Shown here piece by piece: positions 40,854 to 49,594 of a stretch of 64,000 nt of DNA. This DNA comes from Comamonas testosteroni (GTDB lineage Bacteria > Pseudomonadota > Gammaproteobacteria > Burkholderiales > Burkholderiaceae_C): assembly GCF_014076415.1 (NCBI RefSeq), contig NZ_CP043568.1:4402001-4466000 (forward strand), read 5' to 3'. Position 1 is the stretch's first letter, and each line of letters begins with the position of its first letter. The notes beneath the pieces are model-generated. The model did no database searches. It worked only from the letters and a program-made list of their open reading frames with translations, and was not told where the DNA came from. The translations under genes were made by a program, and so were the position numbers.

Positions 40854-42695
40854 ATGGAATTTATCGCTACCAACTACGCCCCCATCATGTTTGCGGGGCT
40901 GATCTGCTTTCTGCTGCTGGGATTTCCCGTGGCCTTCAGCCTGGGTGCAGCAGGCCTGGCCTTCGGCTTTCTGGGCATCGAACTGGGGGTCTTCCCTTCA
41001 TCCGTGATGGCCTGGCTGCCCCAGCGCCTGATCGGCATCATGGCCAACGACACCTTGCTGGCCGTTCCCTTTTTCACCTTGATGGGCCTGATTCTCGAAC
41101 GCTCAGGCATGGCAGAGGACCTGCTTGACACAGTCGGCCAGGTGTTCGGCCCCATCCGCGGCGGCCTGGCGCTGGCCGTGATCTTTGTGGGTGCACTGCT
41201 GGCCGCCACCACCGGCGTGGTTGCTGCTTCGGTGATCTCCATGGGCCTGATCTCTCTGCCCATCATGCTGCGCTATGGCTATGACCGTCGCCTGTCCTCC
41301 GGCGTGATTGCAGCCTCGGGCACGCTGGCACAGATCATCCCGCCCTCGCTGGTACTGATTCTGATGGCCGACCAGTTGGGCAAGAGCGTGGGCGATATGT
41401 ACAAGGGCGCCTTCATTCCTGGCTTCATGCTCATGGGCCTGTATGTGCTGTGGGTGGTGATTCTGGCCATCTTCAAGCCCAAGATGGTGCCTGCCCTGCC
41501 TGTGGAGGCACGCATCTATCGCGAAGCCAATGGCAACGGCGGCTATACCTCGCTGGCCGTGGTCATGGGCATCTCGACCATCGTGGCCATCTTCCTGGCC
41601 AATCACATGGCCGACCTGCACACCTGGTGGCAGGGCAAGGAAGTGCTGGATGTACCCACTGACGAGAAAATCGTCACCGCCATGTGCGGCGGCACATTCA
41701 TCGCCTTCGTGATCGCCTCGCTCAACCGGGTCCTCAAGCTGGGCCTGCTGTCCAAGCTGGCCGAGCGCGTGACCTTTGTGCTGATCCCTCCGCTGCTGCT
41801 GATCTTCCTGGTGCTGGGCACCATTTTCCTGGGCATTGCGACTCCCACCGAAGGCGGCGCCATGGGAGCCATGGCGGCACTGATCATGGGTTTTGCCCGC
41901 CGACGCCTGAACATGGACCTGCTCAAGCAGGCCCTGGCCTCGACCACCAAGCTGGCAAGCTTCGTGATGTTCATCATGATAGGCGCCACGACCTTCAGCC
42001 TGGTATTCCAGGCCGCCGACGGCCCCAAGTGGGTGGAGCATCTGCTGACCAGCCTGCCCGGCGGCCAGGTGGGCTTTCTGATCGTGGTCAACATCATGAT
42101 CTTCTTCCTGGCCTTCTTCCTCGACTACTTTGAGCTCTCGTTCATCGTGGTGCCGCTGCTGGGGCCCGTGGCCGAGAAGATGGGCATCGACCTGATCTGG
42201 TTCGGCGTGCTGCTGGCCGTGAACATGCAGACCTCGTTCATGCATCCGCCCTTCGGCTTTGCACTGTTCTTCCTGCGCTCGGTTGCGCCAGACAAGCAAT
42301 ACGTCGACAAGGTCACGCACAAGGTCATCGAGCCCGTCACCACCATGCAGATCTACAAGGGTGCCATACCCTTTGTGCTGATTCAGCTGGTGATGGTGGG
42401 TGTGCTCATCGCCTTCCCCGGCATCGTGACCGGCGCGCTCGACAAACCGGTGGTCGTGGACATGAACAAGGTGGGTGACGAGATGCTCAACCAGCTCAAC
42501 GATGCTGGCGGCGGCTATGGCGCAGACAACCCCTTCGGGGCCCCTGAGGGCGGCGAAGAAGGCTCTGCAGTACCCGCAGCCCCTGCCGAGGGCAGCCAGC
42601 CTGCCCCGGCCGCACCCGATGCGGGCGGCTATGGCTCGGATGATCCGGCCAAGGCCTTGCAGGATTCACTGAACGCAGCTCCTGCGAGCAAGTAA
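40854..42695 (+). CDS. dctM: TRAP transporter large permease (DctM)
   Basis: 613 residues, much longer than the ~430 of ordinary DctM. The membrane part has typical motifs (LVLILMADQLGKSVGDMYKG, FVMFIMIGATTFSLVFQ, PPFGFALFFLRSVAP). An insertion of ~60 residues in the centre (HMADLHTWWQGKEVLDVPT) and a Gly/Pro/Ala-rich hydrophilic tail of ~70 residues account for the extra length. Large DctM proteins of this kind occur with TakP-like keto-acid/chloroaromatic binding proteins. The start at 40854 has GGGAG 8-9 bases upstream. It is followed by a terminator. Confidence 0.9.
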   Translation: MEFIATNYAPIMFAGLICFLLLGFPVAFSLGAAGLAFGFLGIELGVFPSSVMAWLPQRLIGIMANDTLLAVPFFTLMGLILERSGMAEDLLDTVGQVFGPIRGGLALAVIFVGALLAATTGVVAASVISMGLISLPIMLRYGYDRRLSSGVIAASGTLAQIIPPSLVLILMADQLGKSVGDMYKGAFIPGFMLMGLYVLWVVILAIFKPKMVPALPVEARIYREANGNGGYTSLAVVMGISTIVAIFLANHMADLHTWWQGKEVLDVPTDEKIVTAMCGGTFIAFVIASLNRVLKLGLLSKLAERVTFVLIPPLLLIFLVLGTIFLGIATPTEGGAMGAMAALIMGFARRRLNMDLLKQALASTTKLASFVMFIMIGATTFSLVFQAADGPKWVEHLLTSLPGGQVGFLIVVNIMIFFLAFFLDYFELSFIVVPLLGPVAEKMGIDLIWFGVLLAVNMQTSFMHPPFGFALFFLRSVAPDKQYVDKVTHKVIEPVTTMQIYKGAIPFVLIQLVMVGVLIAFPGIVTGALDKPVVVDMNKVGDEMLNQLNDAGGGYGADNPFGAPEGGEEGSAVPAAPAEGSQPAPAAPDAGGYGSDDPAKALQDSLNAAPASK

Positions 42696-42717
42696 ACCGG
42701 CGCCCCTTCGTTGATAC

Positions 42718-42748
42718 AGCCCCGTCTCGCCAGAGCCGGGGCTTTTTT
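42718..42748 (+). terminator. Intrinsic terminator of dctQM
   Basis: Stem AGCCCCG / CGGGGCT (7 bp, 12-base loop) followed by T6, 22 bases after the dctM stop codon. Confidence 0.82.
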
Positions 42749-42801
42749 CATTGAGCAGAGATTGCCGAGTGATAGATTTGCTGCTTTCCCAGGAAACCGA
42801 C

Positions 42802-43353
42802 ATGACCATCGCCGAATTGCTGACGGCCATCCGTCAACCATACGCAGACCTGCTGTCACAGGCAGCCAATGCTCAGGACTCATATGTGGAGCCGGCCTAT
42901 CGCAACAGCGATGGAACGCTGGCCACCGAAGGTGCATGGAATCTGCCCTGCCGTGTCGATGCCATCCCCGTATCGGAAGACAGCGCAAAACCTGTACAAG
43001 TGGATTCACAGACACGGCTCGAGTTCGAACCCATTCATTTCCGCATCGGTAATTCCGCAGTGGAGCTGCAGCCCTTTGTCTGGGACTGGCTGTCGCTGGA
43101 AGTGCAGGGTCTGGCGGAAGAGAAGGCCTCCAAGGCGCTCATCGACTGGTTCAACGACTGGTTTGATGGGGACGATGAGAACGAGCCGGATGAGGCGGGG
43201 CTGCAGCAAGTCGTTCACTTCATGTCAGACCCGCAAGCCCTTGCAGGAGGAGTGAAAGCAACCATAGACCTTGGCTCTGCACCTGTCGAAGCCCTGGAGG
43301 ATTTACTGTTTGCGCTGTCCGACGCAGGAGCCGCTCAACTCAGGCTCGCATAA
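42802..43353 (+). CDS. Hypothetical acidic protein
   Basis: 183 residues, acidic (DWFDGDDENEPDEAG), with an N-terminal helix MTIAELLTAIRQPYADLL and aromatic central stretch VELQPFVWDWLSLEVQGLAE. No family is recognised. The start at 42802 is supported by AGGAAA 8 bases upstream; the frame is open 17 codons further up. It sits between the TRAP permease and binding-protein genes but has terminators on both sides, so a functional link to transport is unproven. Confidence 0.72.
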   Translation: MTIAELLTAIRQPYADLLSQAANAQDSYVEPAYRNSDGTLATEGAWNLPCRVDAIPVSEDSAKPVQVDSQTRLEFEPIHFRIGNSAVELQPFVWDWLSLEVQGLAEEKASKALIDWFNDWFDGDDENEPDEAGLQQVVHFMSDPQALAGGVKATIDLGSAPVEALEDLLFALSDAGAAQLRLA

Positions 43354-43367
43354 TTTCGGACGCATGC

Positions 43368-43397
43368 AAAAAAACCGCAGCAAGCTGCGGTTTTTTT
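43368..43397. terminator. Bidirectional terminator
   Basis: AAACCGCAGC, AA loop, GCTGCGGTTT with flanking A7 and T7 runs. It is placed between the convergent hypothetical gene and the first DctP gene. Confidence 0.92.
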
Positions 43398-43439
43398 GCA
43401 GCCAGCGCATGGCGCTGGCAGTCTTGAGGCCGACCGAAA

Positions 43440-44522
43440 TCAGATCTTGGCAGTCGCCATGTACTGATTGAAGGGATACTCGGAGAAGCGGTTCCACAGA
43501 ATCTGGTCACGCTGGAAGGCACGCATGTCCTGGTGGATCTTCTTGAATTCGGGCGACTTGGCTTCGTGCTCGGCAAACACTTCCATGGAGGCCTTGAAGC
43601 CGGCGTCCATCAAGGGCTTGGGGAACATCTTGAGCTGGGTCTTGTTGGCCACCAGGCGCTTGATGGCCTGAGGATTCAGCACCTGGTACTTGCTGGTCAT
43701 GTCGGCGGCAGCCACGCGGGTTGCAGCGTCCAGGATCGCCTTGTTCTCGGGCGACAGCGCGTTGTACTTCTTGATGTTGATGAAGAACTCCAGCTCGGCA
43801 GAGCCTTCCCACCAGCCTGGGTAGTAGTAGTAAGGCGCAACCTTGTTGAAGCCCAGCTTCTCATCGTCGTAGGGACCGACGAATTCCACGGCGTCCAGCG
43901 TACCCTTTTCCAGAGCCTGGTAAACATCGCCAGCAGGCATGTTCTGCGCAACCACGCCCAGCTTGGCCATGGCCTCGCCGAACACGCCGCCGCCCAGACG
44001 CATCTTCAGACCCTTGAGGTCTTCCACGGTCTTGATTTCCTTGCGGTACCAGCCACCCATCTGGGTCGTGGTGTTGCCGGCCGATGCGGTCTTGAAGTTG
44101 TACTTGGCAAAGAAGGCATCAAGGAGCTTGCGGCCGTTGCCATGATCCTTCCAGCCGTTCATCTGCAGTGCGGTCAGGCCGAAGGGCACGGCGCAGCTGA
44201 AGGCGAAGACGGGATCCTTGCCGGTGAAGTAGTAGGCAGCGGTCTGTGCCATGTCAATGGTATCGCCCTGCAGCGCATCCACCACACCGAAAGCAGGCAT
44301 CAGCTCGCCAGCGGGGTGCACCGAAATCTCGAACTTGCCGCCCGACATGGCCTTGACCAGTTGCGACAGCTTTTCAGCACTGCCGAAGATGGTGTCCAGC
44401 GACTTGGGAAAGCTGGAGGCCAGACGCCAGCGCACAGCGGCCTGGGCGTGAACAGCAGGTGCTGCACCCGCGGCCAGCACGCCGGCGATACCGGCATTTT
44501 TCAGAATGGAACGACGATCCAC
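43440..44522 (-). CDS. dctP: TRAP transporter substrate-binding protein (TakP-like DctP)
   Basis: 360 residues. A twin-arginine-type signal (MDRRSILKNAGIAGVLAAG). The mature protein carries the family motifs TQMGGWYRKEIKTVEDLKG, LEKGTLDAVEFVGPYDDEK and YYYYPGWWEG. These closely resemble alpha-keto-acid-binding TakP, so a keto acid or similar small carboxylate is the likely ligand. The start is GTG at 44522 with AAGGAG 7 bases upstream. It is a tandem paralogue of the next gene, gapless over 360 residues and about 60% identical by eye. It is downstream of its paralogue and convergent to dctQM. Confidence 0.92.
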   Translation of the reverse strand: MDRRSILKNAGIAGVLAAGAAPAVHAQAAVRWRLASSFPKSLDTIFGSAEKLSQLVKAMSGGKFEISVHPAGELMPAFGVVDALQGDTIDMAQTAAYYFTGKDPVFAFSCAVPFGLTALQMNGWKDHGNGRKLLDAFFAKYNFKTASAGNTTTQMGGWYRKEIKTVEDLKGLKMRLGGGVFGEAMAKLGVVAQNMPAGDVYQALEKGTLDAVEFVGPYDDEKLGFNKVAPYYYYPGWWEGSAELEFFINIKKYNALSPENKAILDAATRVAAADMTSKYQVLNPQAIKRLVANKTQLKMFPKPLMDAGFKASMEVFAEHEAKSPEFKKIHQDMRAFQRDQILWNRFSEYPFNQYMATAKI

Positions 44523-44709
44523 TTTAGTCTCCTTGAGGAACGAATTGAGCTGATACAGACCACTGATCTATGCCAGCTTGTTTTATGCAACAGGCACAAA
44601 ATGTACACGAGCCAACCGTTTCACAAGCGCTAAAAAGTGACCGTTCGCTTAAGAAGTTCTACCTAGTGATGCGCATCAAGCCTGGCACCCGATTGAAAAC
44701 AATCACTCA

Positions 44710-45792
44710 CTACAGCCGTACCGCACTCATGTAGCTGGCATAGCGGAACTCGGAGAAACGGTCCCAGAGCAACTGGTCATGCTGAAATCCGCGCATGCTT
44801 CTGTGAATTTTCTTGAACTGTGCCGACTTGCCTTCATGCTCGGCCATGGTGGCCATCACGGCCTTGAACCCTGCATCCATGAGCTCGCGCGGAAAGGCTC
44901 GCAGTTGCACGCGTTCGCTGAGCAGCTTCTTGAGCGCTGCAGGGTTGTAGGCCAGGTACTTGGCTGTCAGATCCTTGGCGGCCAGCGCCGCTGCAGCCTC
45001 CACCATGGCGCGCAACTCGGGCGTCAGGGCAGCAAAGGCCTTGGCATTGATGAAATAGGCCAGCTCGGCGCCCCCCTCCCACCAGCCCGGATAGTAGTAG
45101 TAAGGCGCGAACTTGCCGAAGCCCAGCTTCTGGTCGTCATAGGGGCCGACAAATTCCACAGCATCGAGACGACCTTTTTCCAGGGCCTGCTGTGCGTCGC
45201 CAATAGGCATGTTGACAGCCTGCACTCCCAGCTTTTGCAGCGCATCGCCCAGCAAGCCGCCGCCGGCGCGCATGCGCAGGCCGTGCAGATCCTGCACGGT
45301 CTTGATTTCCTTGCGGTACCACCCTCCCATCTGCGTGCCGGTATTGCCGGCACTCAGACTCTTGATGTTGTACTGGGCGTAGAAATCATCCATGAGCTTG
45401 CGCCCACCGCCATATTCCATCCAGGCATCCATCTGCCGCGCCGTCAGACCGAAGGGCACGGCACAACCCAGTGCAAAGCAGTAGTCCTTGTCGGTGAAGT
45501 AGTACGGTGCCGTCAGGGCCATGTCGACCATGCCATTTTGCACGCCCTCCATCACGCCAAACGCGGGCATCAGCTCGCCGGCAGAGTTCACGCTGACCTC
45601 GATCTGGCCGCCTGACATGAGGCGCAGCGACTGCGCAAATTTCTCGGCCCCGCCAGAGATGGCGTCCAGGACTTTGGGAAAACTCGTCACCAGGCGCCAG
45701 CGCAGCACTTCCTGGCTGCGCACCGCAGGAGCCACGCCCGCTGCCAGCACACCGGCCATGCCCACATGTTTGACGAGTGAGCGACGATCCAT
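44710..45792 (-). CDS. dctP: TRAP transporter substrate-binding protein (TakP-like DctP paralogue)
   Basis: 360 residues, same length and motifs as its neighbour: twin-arginine signal MDRRSLVKHVGMAGVLAAG, TQMGGWYRKEIKTVQDLHG, LEKGRLDAVEFVGPYDDQK, YYYYPGWWEGG. Differences cluster in the first half around the substrate cleft (for example CFALGCAVPFG and YTQYNIKS-like segments), which could mean a different ligand. ATG 45792 has GGAGA upstream. A 188-base gap separates the two paralogues, so each may have its own promoter. Both presumably feed the DctQM permease encoded nearby on the other strand. Confidence 0.92.
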   Translation of the reverse strand: MDRRSLVKHVGMAGVLAAGVAPAVRSQEVLRWRLVTSFPKVLDAISGGAEKFAQSLRLMSGGQIEVSVNSAGELMPAFGVMEGVQNGMVDMALTAPYYFTDKDYCFALGCAVPFGLTARQMDAWMEYGGGRKLMDDFYAQYNIKSLSAGNTGTQMGGWYRKEIKTVQDLHGLRMRAGGGLLGDALQKLGVQAVNMPIGDAQQALEKGRLDAVEFVGPYDDQKLGFGKFAPYYYYPGWWEGGAELAYFINAKAFAALTPELRAMVEAAAALAAKDLTAKYLAYNPAALKKLLSERVQLRAFPRELMDAGFKAVMATMAEHEGKSAQFKKIHRSMRGFQHDQLLWDRFSEFRYASYMSAVRL

Positions 45793-45936
45793 GAATATTT
45801 CTCCGCTAGTAGTTGTCTATTGCCAAGCCGGCTGCAACAGTCTGATCACAGGCCGACAGCCACAGGCATTCTAGGAACGCAGACGCCGGCCGTGTGGCGA
45901 TTCACGGTTGCCGTCAGTTTTCTTGACGACAAGCAA

Positions 45937-45962
45937 TGAAAAAGGCCCTTCATAGAAGGGCC
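45937..45962 (-). terminator. Intrinsic terminator of dxs
   Basis: On the minus strand GGCCCTTC, loop TAT, GAAGGGCC is followed by TTTTTCATT. It lies about 45 bases after the dxs stop codon. Confidence 0.88.
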
Positions 45963-46006
45963 CGGTGTCAATCCGTTGGACTTGCGCAAGCCAAGTCCAT
46001 CTTGCG

Positions 46007-47875
46007 TCAGCCCGCAGCCAGACGCTTGCGGATGGAGGCCTCGATGCCTGCAGCATCAAGCCCCTGCAGCGCAAGCAGCTTGGCGGGGTCGCCATGCTCG
46101 ATGAACTCGTCGGGCAGACCCAGTTGCAGCACGCTCTTGCTCAGGCCATGGGCGGCAAGGCATTCCATGACGGCACTGCCCGCGCCGCCCATGACGCAAC
46201 CTTCTTCCAGCGTGACGATGAGTTCATGCTCGGCGGCGATCCGGAGCAACAATTCTTCATCGAGAGGCTTGGCCCAGCGCATATTGGCCACGCTGGCATC
46301 CAAGGCCTCGGCGGCCTGCAAGGCCGGGTACAGCAAGCTGCCGAAGGCCAGAATCGCCACCTTTTTGGAAGCTGACTCACGGCGCATCTCGCCCTTGCCG
46401 AAGGGCAAACCTTCCAGATTGTCCAGCGGAGTCACGCCCACACCTGCGCCGCGCGGATAGCGCACGCAGACAGGGTGATGCTGCTCATAGGCCGTGGTCA
46501 GCAACTGGCGTGTTTCACGTTCGTCGGCCGGGCAGGCCATGCTCATATTGGGAATGCAGCGCACAAAAGCGATGTCATAAGCACCGGCGTGCGTGGCACC
46601 GTCAGCGCCCACCAGACCAGCGCGGTCCAGCGCAAACACCACGGGCAGGTTCTGCAGCGCAACGTCGTGGATCAACTGGTCATAGGCACGCTGCAAAAAG
46701 GTGGAATAGATGGCGACCACCGGCTTGACGCCTTCGCAGGCCATGCCGCCAGCGAAAGTGACTGCATGCTGCTCGGCAATGCCCACGTCGTAGTAGCGGC
46801 CGGGAAAGCGCTTGTGGAATTCCACCATGCCCGAGCCCTCGCGCATGGCAGGCGTGATGCCGACCAGACGCTGATCCTTGGCCGCCATATCGCATAGCCA
46901 GTGCCCGAAAACCTGGGTGAAGGTCTGCTTGGCAGGCGTGGCTGGCTTGACCAGACCGACGGCAGGGTCGAATTTCCCTGGGCCGTGATAGGCCACGGGG
47001 TCGGCCTCTGCCAGCTTGTAGCCTTGACCCTTTTTGGTGACCACATGCAGAAACTGCGGGCCCTTGAGACCCTTGATGTTCTCCAGCGTGGGAATCAGCG
47101 AATCGAGGTCATGGCCGTCGATGGGACCGATGTAGTTGAAGCCGAACTGCTCGAACATGGTGGCAGGCACGACCATGCCCTTGGCCTGTTGCTCCAGACG
47201 CTTGGCCAGCTCCAGCAAGGGCGGCACCTGCTTCAGGACGCTCTTGCCCACATCGCGGGCCTTGGCGTAGAACTGACCACTCATCAGCTGAGCCAGATAG
47301 CGATTGAGCGCCCCCACGGGCGGGCTGATGCTCATGTCGTTGTCATTGAGGATGACCAGCAGGTTGGCATCATGCACGCCGCCATTGTTCAGCGCCTCGA
47401 AAGCCATGCCGGCCGTCATTGCGCCATCACCGATCACGGCAATGGCCCGTCGGTCTTCGCCCTTTTGCTTGGCAGCCAGAGCCATGCCCAGCGCCGCAGA
47501 GATGCTGGTGGACGAGTGCGCTGTGCCAAAGGTGTCGTATTCACTCTCGGCCCGCTGGGGAAAGCCGGACAGGCCGCCGAACTGGCGCAGCGTGCCCATG
47601 CGATCGCGGCGGCCGGTCAATATCTTGTGCGGATAGGTCTGGTGGCCCACGTCCCAGACGATGCGGTCATAGGGTGTGTTGAACACCGAGTGCAGCGCCA
47701 CGGTCAACTCCACCGTCCCCAGATTGGAGCTGAGGTGCCCGCCGGTCCTGGAAACGCTGTCGATCACATAGGTGCGCAGCTCTGCGGCCAGGCTCTTGAG
47801 CTGGGAGCGCGAGAGACGGCGCATATCTGCGGGATCGTTGATGTTGTGCAGCAGGGAAGAGGTATTCGTGGACAT
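46007..47875 (-). CDS. dxs: 1-deoxy-D-xylulose-5-phosphate synthase
   Basis: 622 residues. It condenses pyruvate and glyceraldehyde 3-phosphate with thiamine diphosphate, the first step of the MEP isoprenoid pathway. Visible motifs: [17 protein letters not shown], ThDP-binding [18 protein letters not shown] and [13 protein letters not shown], the transketolase pyrimidine domain with [32 protein letters not shown] and the C-terminal domain with VRYPRGAG. It is downstream of ispA and xseB on the same strand, giving the xseB-ispA-dxs order common in proteobacteria. No thiamine riboswitch was recognised upstream. Confidence 0.97.
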   Translation of the reverse strand: MSTNTSSLLHNINDPADMRRLSRSQLKSLAAELRTYVIDSVSRTGGHLSSNLGTVELTVALHSVFNTPYDRIVWDVGHQTYPHKILTGRRDRMGTLRQFGGLSGFPQRAESEYDTFGTAHSSTSISAALGMALAAKQKGEDRRAIAVIGDGAMTAGMAFEALNNGGVHDANLLVILNDNDMSISPPVGALNRYLAQLMSGQFYAKARDVGKSVLKQVPPLLELAKRLEQQAKGMVVPATMFEQFGFNYIGPIDGHDLDSLIPTLENIKGLKGPQFLHVVTKKGQGYKLAEADPVAYHGPGKFDPAVGLVKPATPAKQTFTQVFGHWLCDMAAKDQRLVGITPAMREGSGMVEFHKRFPGRYYDVGIAEQHAVTFAGGMACEGVKPVVAIYSTFLQRAYDQLIHDVALQNLPVVFALDRAGLVGADGATHAGAYDIAFVRCIPNMSMACPADERETRQLLTTAYEQHHPVCVRYPRGAGVGVTPLDNLEGLPFGKGEMRRESASKKVAILAFGSLLYPALQAAEALDASVANMRWAKPLDEELLLRIAAEHELIVTLEEGCVMGGAGSAVMECLAAHGLSKSVLQLGLPDEFIEHGDPAKLLALQGLDAAGIEASIRKRLAAG

Positions 47876-47888
47876 GTTCTATATTTTT

Positions 47889-47908
47889 AATAGCTGCTAG
47901 TGTTTACC
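47889..47908 (+). repeat. TAGCTGCTAG-type intergenic repeat copy
   Basis: AATAGCTGCTAGTGTTTACC lies in the 65-base gap between dxs and ispA. It resembles the left half of the element at 50756 (ATAGCTGCTATCGCTTACC) and the copy at 54532. Confidence 0.55.
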
Positions 47909-47940
47909 AATACTGGATTACAGGGCTTCTCTATTAAATC

Positions 47941-48882
47941 TCAGTGGGTGCGCTGCACGACCATATCAGCCAGTGCACCCAAGGCCTGCGTGTCGGCCAG
48001 ACCGCTGCGCGTCAGTGCAGCATGAGCCTGCTGACGCAACTGCTCGGCATGGGCTCTCGCGGCCTCCAGCCCCAGCAGCGACACGAAAGTGGGCTTGTCA
48101 TTGGCCGCGTCCTTGCCGGCCGTCTTGCCCAGCGTTGCCGAGTCAGCTACCACATCCAGAATGTCGTCCACCACCTGGAAAGCCACGCCCAGCGCCTGAC
48201 CATAGTCGGTCAGCGCGACCAGTGCCCTGGCATCGGTCTGCGCATTGCAGGCAGCCCCCATGAGCACGCTGCCCAGCAGCAGCGCACCGGTCTTGAGGCG
48301 GTGCATTTCGCGCAGTTGCGCCTCGCTCAGTTGCCTGCCCACGCTGGCCAGGTCGATGGCCTGGCCGCCGGCCATGCCCTGGCTGCCCGCCGCCGCGCCC
48401 AGCAGGCGGCACAGCCTGGCCTGCATGGAGCAGGGAATGCCTTCGTCTTCAGGCAGCAGCAGCTCGAACGCCAAGGCCTGCAGAGCATCGCCGGCCAGCA
48501 GGGCCGAGGCTTCGCCAAACTGCACATGCACGGTGGGCTTGCCACGGCGCATGGTGTCGTTGTCCATGCAGGGCATGTCGTCGTGGACCAGGGAATAAGC
48601 GTGAATCAGCTCAACGGCGCAACCGGCGCGCAGCGTGGCCGCAGCCAGACCACCTACCGCCTCCGCTGCCGCCCAGACCAGCAGCGGTCGCAAGCGCTTG
48701 CCGCCATCAAGCACGGCGTAGCGCATGGCTTCGCCCAGACCCGCTGGTGCATTGATGCCCACCCAGCGCGACAGCGCGTCTTCGGTGCGCGCCAGTCGCT
48801 CCTGCATCCAGACGGAAAAATCAAGGGCAGGCTTGCCCTCGTTCAAAGGCATCGATGGTTCGGCAATCATTGATTCATTCAT
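47941..48882 (-). CDS. ispA: Farnesyl diphosphate synthase (polyprenyl synthetase) IspA
   Basis: 313 residues. It extends DMAPP with IPP to geranyl and farnesyl diphosphate. The first Asp-rich motif is LVHDDMPCMDNDTMRRGKP and the second VAFQVVDDILDVVAD, with the lysine-bearing GGKRLRPLLVWA near the start. Two starts are possible: 48882 (MNESMIAEP), with GAAG about 8 bases upstream, and 48891 (MQPMNES). It lies 38 bases after xseB and 65 before dxs on the same strand. Confidence 0.95.
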   Translation of the reverse strand: MNESMIAEPSMPLNEGKPALDFSVWMQERLARTEDALSRWVGINAPAGLGEAMRYAVLDGGKRLRPLLVWAAAEAVGGLAAATLRAGCAVELIHAYSLVHDDMPCMDNDTMRRGKPTVHVQFGEASALLAGDALQALAFELLLPEDEGIPCSMQARLCRLLGAAAGSQGMAGGQAIDLASVGRQLSEAQLREMHRLKTGALLLGSVLMGAACNAQTDARALVALTDYGQALGVAFQVVDDILDVVADSATLGKTAGKDAANDKPTFVSLLGLEAARAHAEQLRQQAHAALTRSGLADTQALGALADMVVQRTH

Positions 48883-48920
48883 GGGCTGCATCTTCAAGGC
48901 AAAAAGCGCGGACGCCGGGA

Positions 48921-49160
48921 TCAGTCCTGGGTCCAGGCAGATAGCTTGCCTTCGTCCAATACCTTGACCTGCTCCTGCACGGCCTCGAGCTGGCTGCGGC
49001 AAAAACCAAGCAGCTCCGCAGCGCGCTGGTAACCGCTGAGCATCTGCTCCAGCGGCAGCTGACCGGATTCGATCTGTGCAATCAGTTGCTCCAGCTCCTG
49101 CAAGGCAGCTTCATAGCTGGCAGGCTGTTCAGATTTTTTGGCGGCAGCGGCCTTGGGCAT
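48921..49160 (-). CDS. xseB: Exodeoxyribonuclease VII small subunit
   Basis: 79 residues. The family signature is [20 protein letters not shown] followed by [20 protein letters not shown], forming a helical hairpin that binds the XseA subunit. The start at ATG 49160 (MPKAAAAKK) is chosen; the frame reaches a TTG 15 bases upstream. It is the first gene of the xseB-ispA-dxs operon. XseA is not encoded in the window. Confidence 0.94.
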   Translation of the reverse strand: MPKAAAAKKSEQPASYEAALQELEQLIAQIESGQLPLEQMLSGYQRAAELLGFCRSQLEAVQEQVKVLDEGKLSAWTQD

Positions 49161-49594
49161 GGATGGTGTGGTCAATGTTGGACGGAAGCGACGATTTTAG
49201 GCGCCCCTGCACCATTGGCGCGCAATGCCCGCAAAGCCGGCTGGCGCGAGATGTCTTGGATGTGACCTCCGGCCAGGTCGACACTGTCCGTGCCGGCCTT
49301 TCTGACGACCTGCCGCGGTTTGCGAGTGGCTGGCAGCTTTCTGACAGGAGCCACCGCCCCATGGACGAAACAACGTCAATACACGTACCAGAAAAACGGA
49401 AATAACCCCACAGCCTATAATCCCATTCCCGTCAAGCCGGCCCCGTGCCTGGTCATCCTGGTCGGGCAAACGAGTCGGCAGGCCATGCGCCACCGCCTAT
49501 TGCCTGAGGCCCATGTCCAGACAAGGCCGGTTTCGTTTTTTACCGTGTGCGCACGTGCACCCTCCCTGTGGGGAGTCTTTAGGTCAGGTCATCC
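49161..49594. other. Divergent regulatory gap between xseB and the Rieske gene
   Basis: 434 bases without a gene. A perfect TATAAT at 49416-49421 on the plus strand could be the -10 element of the Rieske gene, which would give a leader of roughly 165 bases; no good -35 was found 17 bases upstream. The leader is GC-rich and hairpin-prone, and ends in a T-run (49534-49541). No known riboswitch class was recognised. Confidence 0.5.
49416..49421 (+). promoter_or_regulatory. Possible -10 element of the Rieske oxygenase gene
   Basis: A perfect TATAAT hexamer in a GC-rich context, about 174 bases before the start codon. The corresponding -35 region (AAAACG or similar) is poor, so an activator may be needed or the match is chance. 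Confidence 0.4.

Noticed and set aside
47876..47940. Thiamine riboswitch in the dxs region
   Set aside because: No thi-box or matching conserved core; the gap is short and contains a repeat copy.
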